From: Megaustenia siamemsis
Taxonomy: Eukaryota > Mollusca > Gastropoda > Stylommatophora > Ariophantidae
NCBI GenBank assembly: GCA_032433765.1
Contig: JAVIAB010000102.1
Span: 13,142,414-13,206,413, forward strand
Length of the DNA stretch: 64,000 nucleotides
Reading direction: 5' to 3'
The notes below the pieces were generated by a model. That model saw nothing but the letters and a program-made list of their open reading frames with translations, was not told where the DNA came from and did not search any database. Position numbers and translations under genes: made by a program. This document shows positions 45,405 through 55,859 of this stretch, one piece after another (the first letter of the stretch is position 1; each line of letters opens with the position of its first letter).

Positions 45405-45690
45405 TGTATGGGCGGTGGCCATGTATATGTGGTAGCCATGTATGGGTGGTAGCCATGTATGGGTGGTAGCCATGTTTATGTGGTAGCCATGTATATGTGG
45501 TAGCCATGTATATGTGGTAGCCATGTATGGGTGGTAGCGATGTATATGTGATAGCCATGTATGGGCGGTGGCCATGTATGGGTGGTGGCCATGTATATGT
45601 GGTAGCCATGTATATGTGGTAGCCATGTATGGGTGGTAACCATGTATATGTGGTAGCAATATATGGGTGGTAGACATGTATGGGTGAAAA
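45405..45690. repeat. 17-bp tandem array
   Basis: About sixteen copies of GTGGTAGCCATGTATAT and a GTATGGG variant. The 17-bp period makes all three minus-strand frames open with the same peptide motif, which explains the long open frames here. Confidence 0.9.
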
Positions 45691-45799
45691 CATCCACACT
45701 GACAATCACAACTTTTGGAGAATATTTGTAACAATGAGAGTTTATTTTTGAAAGTAAATGTTAACAACAGTGAAAGTGTATCAGATCATCTGTAATAAT

Positions 45800-46555
45800 T
45801 TTAGTAGGAAACGAATCATGGACAATAGGCAAACAACTGAAAAAGACGATTAGTGGTCAAAGAGGTGGGATATATCAGACGAATGTTGAGAGTTCTCTGG
45901 GGAGCTAAAAAAAAAAAAAAGCGCAAAAAATGATCAAAGAGGCCACCACAAAAAGGGAGGTATTAAAAACATCAAAAGGTAAAGGTAAAGTACGAGACTT
46001 GAACCGGCGGCTTAACACGCGAGTTTCCACCCATATGTGCTTGGCCGCCTATCCAGAAGTGTTCGGAGATTTCTGGATAGTGTCGCCTCATGCATCGAAA
46101 CTCAGATGCGAGGCGACATTTCTCACCTTCCCAAGGTAATACCCTGGTACCCATTTCTGCCAACGGCTGGGTCGACCGTGGGGATATTTTTTTGTTGTTC
46201 CAACCACGAGTACAATTCACACACTGCTCCCAGCGGGAATCGAACACGGGTTGTCCGAACGTCGGTAGTCCAGTCGGGCGGTTTTCCCAACTAGGCTACC
46301 GAGGCCCCCTAAAAAAAAAAAACATCAGAAATAAACAATCAACATTTTTTCTGGCACGTCCTGAAAAGAGGAAAGTTGGAATACTTTGTTACAGCTAGCA
46401 AAATATAGGGGAATCGCGGCCGACAAAGAGAGAAGATAGTTTGGTGTCGTGGCACGTTAAACAATCAACAATAGTATTGATACGATGCAGTGTGCACAGA
46501 CAATTGTGGAAGGACATGATCTCTCATGCGAGTCAGTATGGCACATGATGATGAT
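45800..46555 (+). pseudogene. LINE-B 3' fragment split by SINE-3
   Basis: NESWTIGKQLKKTI and RRMLRVLWGAKK-like segments precede the SINE; NIRNKQSTFF, KRKVGIL and RQRE-like segments follow, ending in GATGATGATG. Heavily decayed. Confidence 0.75.
45976..46318 (-). repeat. SINE-3 copy inside LINE-B
   Basis: Reverse-oriented relative to 28662-28990, starting with the AGGTAAAGGTAAAGT tail. AAAAACATCA before and AAAACATCA after form a direct duplication within the LINE-B sequence. Confidence 0.85.
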
Positions 46556-47818
46556 GTTAATGAGTGACGACTTATTACATTTTATTTTGTGTGCGGTTGT
46601 CATGATGTCTCGTGATTTATGTGTTAGATAACTCTCACCGCTGTTTAGATTGCTTCTGATTTTTAAGTTTTCTTTCTGAGTTTTCTGATTTGTATTCTCT
46701 TTTTTATTTCGTCACAGCAGAAGACATTTTGGTCGAAACGTTGGTTGTTTCTTTGTTCTTACCATGTTCTCTTTATTGTGTCGTCTATAATTTATCTTTC
46801 TCGCGTTCACCGGATGACTTCTAAATGAATGGATAGTTCTCTTCGTCACTTCTCCTTAAAATGGCGTTCAGTGGGCGTAGATGTCTTGTGTTGTGGTTTT
46901 GTTTTGCGCGGCACATCCGCTTGAGGCAGACATTTTTTAGTACCGGGTTGCCTTCTCTCTTCGATCCTGATTGGTCTAATTAAATCATATATGCCCCTAT
47001 TATTTATATTTCAACTAGATTCTACATAAATTCCGTCCACCGTTTTTTTCTGCCATTTTTGGATCTGTGTTGTGTTTTCCGGCATGGCTTTTTTGTGTTC
47101 AATTTGTATAGTTTGCTTGTTATATCTGATGAAGCTTTTGCCGAAACTGTGGTATGCCTTGTCTTTCTATTAGTTTAGCTGTTCCATTCAATTATATGTT
47201 TATTTTATATATTCGATGCATAGTCACTTGGCCACCACTCATTTGGCCAGACTAAACTGGTTGGTCTGTTACTCAGGGCGTCGTCAAGAAGTGCAGTATT
47301 GTCTGGATGGTTCTGGTTCACCGGTCCTGGCGCAAGCCATCAGCTATGAGTCGCTGGCAGCTCCCAGCTCTGTTGCTGACAGGTGCCTTACTTACGGCTA
47401 TTATAATATTAGTAATCGTTCAGGTTCAGAATGTTGCAGGAGAATGATTCCATGAAGCCAAGATTTGGTGGAGCCGCCCCTGTTAGAGTGCCGAAAAGCT
47501 CATCGGCTGAAACACTTGGGGCTACATTTGATGACCATATTGGGTCTTTTCAGCGGAGCCTTTATAGCAACGATTCCTAAAGTGTGATCCACGGCTCCCA
47601 GTGGCGTCGCGAAACTTTGGCAAGGGCTCCGCGCTATGGATGTTGTCGTGTATCCGCTGTATGATTATAAATCATAAACTGACAACACTCACTTAGGCTT
47701 AATTCTTTTCAGTACATGAACGAGTTTCTACAGGATTGTGTTAGTTCTTGCGTCACTTATCATCGTTATTATCCTATCACGGCATTTAGTAAATTAATAT
47801 TGACTAATACAAAGTAAC
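46556..47818. other. no gene recognised
   Basis: Unique-looking T-rich sequence. Two short CGAAACGTTGG and GCCGAAACTGTGG motifs (46737, 47138) recur near 34499 and 21730 in related form, but no element was recognised. Confidence 0.4.
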
Positions 47819-48046
47819 GGAAGTAAAGAATAGTGACACTGTGACCTTCCAGGCATGTCGTAAGAGGCGACTAAGGAGGTTGATCGATGGCTTGACAAGC
47901 TGTCACTGTAAAAATTGTTGTTATGGAAACAGCCATAGATTTTAGAGCAGTGATCTCTGCAATATGTGCCATTTTGGCATGCAAGGTTTCTGTTTTTAAG
48001 ATTGTGGTTCTGCCCTATGTGCCGTCTTCGGCTCGAAAGGACAATA
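47819..48046 (-). repeat. Repeat family X, second full-length-like copy
   Basis: Reverse complement of 3607-3840 with few differences and the same two end landmarks. Confidence 0.7.
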
Positions 48047-48509
48047 GAATACAAAGTTGCCTGTAACTTTGTCCACATTATTTGTTTTTATATTAATCAC
48101 TGGTATATCTTTATTGTTACTGAGTTTCATTTCTATGCCTAAAGAAAGGTTAAGAGAATGAAGTTCACGCGACTTGTATGATCGTAATTGCCATGATTGT
48201 ATATGATCAGCAGGGAAAGGGAGCCACGGGTGTCACTAGTTTGGGAACCGCTGTTATATCGACTGTACTGTACTGTTATTGTTTCGTGTTATTGTTTATG
48301 TTTCGAAAGAGACATCTATTATTCACCGTCGACAAGTGTGGCCACAATTTTGCAGAAATTGACCTGAATTGAAGAGTTCGGCTTTGTCCGGAGATTGGAC
48401 ACGAGGCTAGGATCGTGGTCATCTGCGAGTAAATAAACATTTATGAAACACGCGTTGTCTGTTGTGTCCAGATCTTTGTCTGAATTTGTCTGAGAAAAGC
48501 GCTTGAAGT
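48047..48509. other. no gene recognised
   Basis: Nothing recognised. Confidence 0.4.
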
Positions 48510-48790
48510 GGTCAGAAGTGACATAATCCGAAATGAAGTCATAAAAGAACGAGTGGGGTTTGAACCAGCTCTAGACTACATACATAAACAAGAAATAAAA
48601 TAGTTTAACCATCAAGAAAGAGTGTCGTGTGATTCTTTACCATACAAAACTGATATTAAAAGAGGAGAAGGGAGAAAAGGAAGATGGCCAGACAACATCA
48701 AGGAAACGCTATAACAACATCAATCGGCAATGACTGAAGTCGACAGAGGTGCGAAAACCAGAACTTTGCATCTCTTTCGACACCCGAATG
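48510..48790 (+). pseudogene. LINE-D-like C-terminal fragment
   Basis: Encodes EVVRSDIIRNEVIKERVGFE and PALDYIHKQEIK, then stops, then GRRGRWPDNIKETL-like, following the order of LINE-D (KIRN, IEYIKKQQINWFGH, PRKRW). Confidence 0.65.
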
Positions 48791-48807
48791 TGTTCAAGAG
48801 AAAGTGA

Positions 48808-48814
<7 letters not shown>

Positions 48815-48841
<27 letters not shown>

Positions 48842-48842
48842 C
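48815..48842. repeat. GA microsatellite
   Basis: About thirteen GA units. Confidence 0.9.
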
Positions 48843-49259
48843 AGTACTCGTGGATTCAAAACGAGCATAAGCCGATAAATAAAACGACAGCGACGAGAAA
48901 GATGGTATCGAGTAACAGACAGATAACTGTAAGACAACACGGACAGCTCATCATAATCGCCTATTTTCTGTCAGGTCGGAAATCTTAAGCTGAGTCTATG
49001 ATTGCGATGTGAAGACTGCTGTCAATAAACAATCGACAGATTGAGCTGGCCAGGAAGTTGGTGTTGGGAGAATTTGGAGGAAACCGGAAGTCACTGAGAA
49101 GCGTCTTTAAGCAATATGGCATCATTTGGCAGAGGCGGGGAACGGTAAAAAAGTCTAGAGCCGTGCGTGCTGGGGCAGTGGTTTTCACACCTGTAGCCAG
49201 GAACTCCGCGCAAGCATTTGACAACCCCTAGAAATATTGTATAATGTAATGAGCTGTGC

Positions 49260-49560
49260 TAAAGCAGTGGTCATCAAATTGTGTAGTCACGAGTTCCATG
49301 TCATCGTTTGACGACTGACAGGAAATGGTAAGAGCATTGATTGCTGTTCATAAACTCTTCAGTCAATCAACGACTGACAGGAAATGGTAAGAGCATTGAT
49401 TGCTGTTCATGAAACTGTCTTCAGGCAATCGACGACTGACAGGAAATGGTTAGATCATTAATTGCTGTTCAAGAAACTGTCTTCTGTCAATCAACGACTG
49501 GCAGGAAATGGTAAGAGCATTGATTGCTGTTCAAGAAACTCTTCAGTCAATCACATTGGA
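49260..49560. repeat. 59-63-bp tandem repeat, four copies
   Basis: Units of CGACTGACAGGAAATGGTAA plus GAGCATTGATTGCTGTTCA with varying AACTGTCTTCAGGCAAT linkers. Confidence 0.85.
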
Positions 49561-50276
49561 TCTTCGCCATTGCCCTAGCTGACTAAGAGCAAACGGTAAA
49601 CATGTTTAGTATGGTAGCGGTCTCTGCGGCCGCGAACAGAGCGGTTGAGCTTTGAATCAATGTCGGAGAATCCTTTATCAAGACACTAAGCATGTGCCAA
49701 TTGGTATGGAGAAAAGCTGTTGATCATGCAGCAGGCCCACTCTCCCACCAGCGTGAGCAACCATGGGAACGACAATATCGACACGGCATGATGCAAGCTG
49801 GGTGGCAAGATTTGCCAGGAGTGGCACATTCATTACCTGACAGTCTTCATAACTCCATCTCCTGATTAGTTCTCTTGATTTACCTCAGAAATCTTGTCTG
49901 TGTCTATCTGTAGCTGTCAGACCGAGAAAGTTTGATTTACCTTTGTTTCTCTCCTGGATGGGCTGCCTAACAATTCTCTGTTTATAGCAAATGTGTGCGT
50001 TAGCCACGTGACCACTGTGCCTTCCAGTACGTTTGACTGTGGAAGTTATACGACTGTCAGCGAAGCATTGGCATGGCTCGAGACAGAGACATATACACAT
50101 GTGTGTTTCTTAGGTGATTCTATTCTCAGGAAGCTCGTGACCGACAGGGCTCAGCGGTAATCCTTATAGTTTCTAGGAGGACGTCTCATAAATGTCTGCT
50201 TTATTTTCTTACTTGGGGATGCAGGTGTAAGAGGTAGTGAGCATGCTCGCAGACTTGCCAATGTGGCTGATGTTGA
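49561..50276. other. no gene recognised
   Basis: Nothing recognised. Confidence 0.4.
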
Positions 50277-50538
50277 GTGCCGAAGGGTATTGGACCGAAT
50301 TTACATTCAGAGGGCAATGTACTGAACTTACATTCAGAGGGTAATGGACCGAACTTACTTTCAGAGGGTAATGGACCGAACTTACTTTCAGAGGGTAATG
50401 GACCGAACTTACATTCAGAGGGTAATGGACCGAACTTATTTTCAGAGGGTAATGGATCGAACTTACTTTCAGATGGTAATGGACCGAATTTACATTCAGA
50501 GAGTAATGGACCGAATTTACATTCAGAGGGTAATGGAC
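50277..50538. repeat. 27-bp tandem array, left part
   Basis: About ten copies of GGTAATGGACCGAACTTACA plus TTCAGAG. It ends within a unit at ATGGAC (50533-50538), the left target duplication of the palindromic element. Confidence 0.95.
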
Positions 50539-51026
50539 AGTAGTATAGCAGGGTCCATTTGACCCGAATTTAGGTGCTAAATTAACAAAGATATATAGTA
50601 GGTGCGCGGCGCACCTAATGTACCGTAGGCGCAGGGGGAGTTAACCGTGACATTTCGTGTCGGGATGTTGACCTCTAGTCCGGTGACCCGGAAGTGACCT
50701 GTTTATGTCTGGTGTGTCCTGGCTTTGGAGTTCTTGATCGACAGTGACAGGTTAGTAGATTATACAACATCATGGACAAACAATCAATATAAAACAGAAG
50801 ACAAAGATATATTTTATTCTTTTATTATCTCAATAGGTGTATAACATACATTGATATTATATAACATTACAAAAACATTCAGTACATTGAGTCAATATAT
50901 AGTACATGGATAACATTTATTTATAGATAGGTAGTTGGATGTCTGCTTAGCGTTGTGTCATAAATGAATCATAAGGGGTGAAACTGTTAGAGATTGCTGG
51001 GTAGTCTAAGCTGGTAGTGTAAAGAG

Positions 51027-51458
51027 TTAAATATCTAGAGGCGTAGTCGAGACGTTATCATCAGCTACCTTTCTTTTTATATAGAAATAGGAAAGAGCAT
51101 TTCTTGTTTGACTGTAGGAAAATATGGAATTATTTAAGACTTTGAATCCTACATTTTTCCCACCCTTGGCCTTTTGCGTAGCGAGAACCTCTAAAAACAT
51201 ATCTTTATCTAATTTGTTGTGTTGCTTGCTTAGCCCTTTACAACTGATTTTATCGTAATCCCCACTACAATGGTACGTCTTACTACATAAGCTAACAAGA
51301 GCTGTCCCTTCGTACTCTAGTTTAAAATGTCCAGGCGTTCGTTTGGTGTACGCTTTAACACCCTTACAGTTTATACAATCTGTCTTGCTAGTATGTTCAT
51401 CGCAGCGATGGGTGTATGGAGGTCGCCTAGTGTGTAATAAGGGCTGTATAGGGGTCGT
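51027..51458 (-). pseudogene. C-terminal fragment of Maverick-type DNA polymerase B, left arm
   Basis: Mirror image of the fragment at 60012-60443, same length and frame. The stop lies at 51027-51029. Reads outward, towards the element's left tip. See the right-arm entry for motifs. Confidence 0.78.
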
Positions 51459-52200
51459 CTAGTGTGCCGTGATGGGTCAATGGAGGTCGGCTAGTATGTC
51501 GTGATGGGTGTACGGAGGTCGTCTAGTGTGTCATATTGGGTGTATAGAGGGCGTTTAGTGTGTCATGATGGTTGTATAGGGGTCGTCTAGTGTGTCATGA
51601 TGGTTGTATAGGGGTCGTCTAGTGTGCCGTGATGGGTGTACGGAGGTCGTCTAGTGTGTCATATTGGGTGTATAGAGGGCGTTTAGTGTGTCATGATGGT
51701 TGTATAGAGGTCGTCTGGTGTGTCATGATGGTTGTATAGGGGTCGTCTAGTGTGCCGTGATGGGTGTACGGAGGTCGTCTAGTGTGTCATATTGGGTGTA
51801 TAGAGGGCGTTTAGTGTGTCATGATGGTTGTATAGGGGTCGTCTGGTGTGTCATGATGGTTGTATAGGGGTCGTCTAGTGTGCCGTGATGGGTCAATGGA
51901 GGTCGGCTAGTATGTCGTGATGGGTGTACGGAGGTCGTCTAGTGTGTCATATTGGGTGTATAGAGGGCGTTTAGTGTGTCATGATGGTTGTATAGGGGTC
52001 GGCTAGTGTGTCATATTGGGTGTATAGAGGGCGTCTAGTGTGTCATGATGGGTGTATGTAGGTCGTTTAGTGTGTCATATTGGGTGTATAGAGGGCGTTT
52101 AGTGTGTCGTGAGGGGTGTATGGAGGTCGTCTACTGTGTCGTGAGGGGTGTATGGAGGTCATCTAGTGTGGTATGTGTGGTGTATGGCGGTTGTCTGGTA
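51410..52200. repeat. 32-bp tandem array, left arm
   Basis: About 24 units of TGTCATGATGGTTGTATAGG plus GGTCGTCTAGTG. It abuts the upstream end of the polymerase fragment, so it has either replaced or separated the rest of the gene. Confidence 0.9.
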
Positions 52201-52529
52201 TATCATACTTTAATCAACCAATAAGAAAAATGAAGGAACATTACATTCAACATTACTTATCTTAACTACTTTACATCAATACAGTTGAATAACGTGTTAT
52301 CGTTAAGTCTTACCATACTTTAAGAGAAAACATTCAAACTTACAGCGTAAAATATAGTCTCAAGCATCTACACCGAATATAACCTGTTATCGATAAGCCT
52401 TAACATACGTTAAGAGAAAACAAGCCAACTTACTGTGCAAAAAGCCGCTAGTGTGAACAGTAACTTTCCTTGAATCAACCAAACTTATAACGCCGTCTAG
52501 TTTAAATATAACCTGGTAAGAAATGAATA
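52201..52529. other. AT-rich stretch, no gene recognised, left arm
   Basis: Contains two related segments around AACCTGTTATCGATAAGCC (52380) and AACGTGTTATCGTTAAGTC (52290), an imperfect direct repeat. No coding signal. Confidence 0.5.
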
Positions 52530-52650
52530 AATTAGCCAATCAGCGAGTGACTATGCCAACATCGCTTGATATCGGGATTAACCAATCAGAAAAGAGTATT
52601 AACATAGGAGGCGGGGCGAAGAAATGGCTGACAGCTAGATTAACCAATCA
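52530..52650 (+). promoter_or_regulatory. Candidate promoter: three CCAAT boxes and a GC box, left arm
   Basis: CCAATCA occurs at 52536, 52582 and 52644, two of them within the longer repeat TTAACCAATCAGAAAAG, and GGCGGGGCG lies at 52610-52618. Such clustering is typical of TATA-less pol II promoters bound by NF-Y and Sp1-like factors. It faces the centre of the palindrome. The mirror copy is at about 58820-58940. Confidence 0.45.
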
Positions 52651-52707
52651 GAAAAGCGCGTTAGCCCAAGCGTGGGTAGTGGCTGTCGGGTCAGCAGTGG
52701 GGGAAAA

Positions 52708-52932
52708 ATGCGGGGTGGTGGGTTACTTGAACTCGTTTTGACCCCTGAGGCAATTCCACAAGAGTTCTATGACCTCATTTTGACCGCTGAAGGCTTTAAT
52801 ACCAATGTTTCCCACTTCAACGAACGACATACATCATTAAAGGTGATTACTTCAGCTCTTAGACTTTGGAGTTCCATATCTTTATCACTTCAACGAATGA
52901 CAGACAACAGTAAAGATGATCATTTCAGGTAA
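52708..52932 (+). CDS. Candidate first exon, 74 codons, left arm
   Basis: Starts at the ATG at 52708, about 60 bp after the last CCAAT box, and contains LVLTPEAIPQEFYDLILTAE. A consensus splice donor CAG/GTAAGA occurs at 52926-52934 just before the stop, so the frame could continue after splicing. I do not recognise the protein. An acceptor was not identified. Identical in the right arm. Confidence 0.35.
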   Translation: MRGGGLLELVLTPEAIPQEFYDLILTAEGFNTNVSHFNERHTSLKVITSALRLWSSISLSLQRMTDNSKDDHFR

Positions 52933-52959
52933 GAAAACTTAGTTCCAAACCCTAAAATT

Positions 52960-53810
52960 TTGGTTCATACTCACAAAGTTGAACACAAACTCTACAAATT
53001 TAGGCCCAAAGTTGTAATTGTTAGACACGAAAGTCGTAAATGTTATATGCAAAGTCCAAAAGTTTGTCAAAAAGACAACCCAAACTCAAAATAGTTAGAC
53101 ACGAAAGGTCAAAAAAGTATATGCAAAGTCCAAAATGTTACGTCAAAAGACAACTAATATAACAACAAGCCCTAAAATTTCGTCGCGTAACCAAAAAGTT
53201 GAACTCAAAACCCTACAAAATTTAAACCCAAAGGCAAAATAGTTAGACACAAAAGACCAAATAGTTATATACAAAGGCTAAAAGTTTGTCAAAAAGACAA
53301 CCCAAACTCAGAATAGTTAGACACAAAACCCAACAATTTATAGGCAAAGTCCAAAAAGTTACTCCAAAAGACAACTAATGTAACACTTAACCCCAAAATT
53401 TCGTCTCATAACCAAACAGTTGAACTCAAAACCCTAAAAATTTAGTCCCAAAGTGATACTAGTTCGACACAAAAGTCGTAAATGTTATATACAAAGGCCA
53501 AAACTTTGTCAAAAAGACAACCCAAACTCAGAATAGTTAGACACGAAAGTCATAAATGTTATATGCAAAGTCCAAAATTTTGTCAAAAAGACAACCCAAA
53601 CTCAGAATATTTAGACACAAAAGACCAAATAGTTACATTCAAAGTCCAAAAGTTTGTCAAAAAGACAACCTTAACTCAAAATAGTTAGACACAAAGCCCA
53701 ACAATTTATATGCAAAGTCCAAAAAGTTACTCCAAAAGACAACTAATGTAGCACTTAACCCCAAAATTTCGTCTCATAACCAAAAAGTTGAACTCAAAAC
53801 CCTAAAAAGT
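52960..53810. repeat. Diffuse tandem block of about 60-110-bp units, left arm
   Basis: Reiterated phrases such as GTCAAAAAGACAACCCAAAC, AGTTAGACACAAAAG and ATGCAAAGTCCAAAA recur five to six times with variable order and spacing. Confidence 0.75.
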
Positions 53811-54160
53811 GTCCACTTATCAACCAAAGTCTTTAATACAGCTGAGAAAACCCTAATAAATAATTACAATTTACTAAAAATGTTGCACTTGATGATAGTT
53901 GCGACTGTGTCTAAATCATTATTGAAAATATTCATAGAACTCTAGTAAAAACCAAACACACTAAAACACCACATTGAAAGAATGAACTTAAAGTTCACGC
54001 CCCTGTCACAACTCTGCTAAGAAAAGTACGGCAAAGCATGAAAGTTATGGCCCCTGCTATAACTCTACTAAACGAAAGTATTACCAAACACGTAGGTTAC
54101 ACTCCTACCATAACCCACTAAGAAAAACAAGATTTTGCTTAAAATACCACATTTATGATT
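53811..54160. other. no gene recognised, left arm
   Basis: AT-rich transition containing phrases like CATAACTCTACTAA that loosely echo each other; no coding signal. Confidence 0.4.
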
Positions 54161-55600
54161 GTTACGCCCCTTGTCCCTTTATGAGGGGTACGCCCATGAA
54201 ACTGTTAGAAATAGTAAATTTACACTCTAGGGCTACTCCAAACTTTACATTAAGCATCCCCGTATCAAGAATTTACTTAAAAGTCACTTTTAGGGTTGTT
54301 ACGCCCCTTGCCTATTTTTGGCGGCTACGCCCATGAAACTGTTACAAATAGTCAATTTAACATCTAGACATACCCCAAACATTATATTAGTCATCCCCAT
54401 ATCAAGAATTTACATAAAACCAACTTTTGAAATTACTACCCCCGTACCCATTTTTGGCGGTTACGCCCATGAAACTGTAAAAAATTGAAATTTAACACCT
54501 AGACATACCCAAACTTTATATTAAACATCCCCGTATCAAGAATTTACATAAAAAACAACTTTTGAAATTACTACCCCTGTACCCATTTTGGCGGTTACGC
54601 CCATGAAACTGTTAAAAATAGTAAATTTAACATATAGACATACCCCAAACTTTATATTAAGCATCCCCATATCAAGAATTTACATAAAAACAACGTTTGA
54701 AATTACTACCCCTGTACCCATTTTTGGCGGTTACGCCCATGAAACTGTTAAAAATAGTAAATTTAACATATAGACATACCCCAAACTTTATATTAAGCAT
54801 CCCCATATCAAGAATTTACATAAAAACAACGTTTGAAATTACTACCCCTGTACCCATTTTTGGCGGTTACGCCCATGAAACTGTTAAAAATAGTAAATTT
54901 AACATATAGACATACCCCAAACATCATTTTAGTCATCTCCGTATCAAGAATTTACATAAAAACAACTTTTGAAATTACTACCCCCGTACCCATTTTTGGC
55001 GGTTACGCCCATGAAACTGTTAAAAATAGTAAATTTAACAGCTAGACATACCCCAAACTTCATTTTAGTCATCCCCGTATCAAGAATTTACATAAAAACA
55101 ACTTTTGAAATTACTACCCTGTACCCATTTTTGGCGGTTACGCCCATGAAACTGTTAAAAATAGTCAATTTAACATATAGACATACCCCAAACTTTATAT
55201 TTAGCAGCCCCGTATCAAGAAGTTACATAAAAACAACTTTTGAAATTACTACCCCTGTACCCATTTTTGGCGGTTACGCCCACGAAACTGTTAAAAATAG
55301 TCAATTTAACATCTAGACATACCCCAAACTTCATTTTAATCATCCCTGTATCAAGAATTTACATAAAAACAACTTTTGAAATTTCTACACATGTACCCAT
55401 TTTTTGGCGGTTACGCCCATGAAACTGTTAAAAATAGTCAATTTAACATCTAGACATACCCCAAACTTTATATTAAGCATCCCCGTATCAAGAATTTACA
55501 TAAAAACACCTTTTGAAATTACTACCCCTGTACCCATTTTTTGGCGGTTACGCCCATGAAACTGTTAAAAATTGAAATTTAACCTATTGGTATACCTCAA
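54160..55600. repeat. 136-bp tandem array, left arm
   Basis: About ten units of 136 bp. The most conserved part is GGCGGTTACGCCCATGAAAC, followed by TATCAAGAATTTACATAAAA; the first units (54180-54360) are the most diverged. Overlapping 60-115-codon frames arise from the period and are not taken as genes. Confidence 0.92.
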
Positions 55601-55676
55601 ACATAATATTTGACACGCCCATGTATCAAATTTGCCTGAAAAATCATCAAAAAATTAGTAGTATAGATCTAGTGAT

Positions 55677-55790
55677 AGGACCGTGGAAAGTGCCTTTGAA
55701 GGCACCTAAATCCTTATATAAATAGTCTACCCGCAGATCGAGGCACATTTTTTGGTGCCGTTTTTCCTTATATGAGAGTCTTCCCGGTCA
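55677..55790. other. Asymmetric spacer at the axis of the palindrome
   Basis: 114 bp not shared between the arms. It holds two small hairpins (GTGCCTTTGAAGGCAC near 55690 and GGCAC/GGTGCC near 55745) and TATA-like sequences on both strands (TTATATAAATAG near 55714; CTCATATAAGG on the minus strand near 55770). The flanking arm ends repeat the terminal motif AGTAGTATAG at 55657 and its complement at 55801-55810. Confidence 0.85.
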
Positions 55791-55859
55791 ATCACTAGAT
55801 CTATACTACTAATTTTTTGATGATTTTTCAGGCAAATTTGATACATGGGCGTGTCAAAT

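Larger units (their letters stand above)
50539..55676 (+). repeat. Left arm of the palindrome
   Basis: From the outer tip inward: a GC-richer end (GGTGCGCGGCGCACC near 50601), AT-rich sequence, the polymerase fragment on the minus strand, a 32-bp array, an AT-rich stretch, a CCAAT/GC-box cluster and short ORF, a diffuse repeat block, and a 136-bp array. Inner border AGATCTAGTGAT at 55676. Confidence 0.93.

Noticed and set aside
45145..45767. 186-, 129- and 77-codon minus-strand frames rich in H, Y and T
   Set aside because: Explained by the 17-bp array, which puts the same motif in all three frames.
47120..47160. Hammerhead-ribozyme-like CTGATGA then CCGAAAC
   Set aside because: The core spacing is suggestive, but I found no matching stems I and III or a proper cleavage site.
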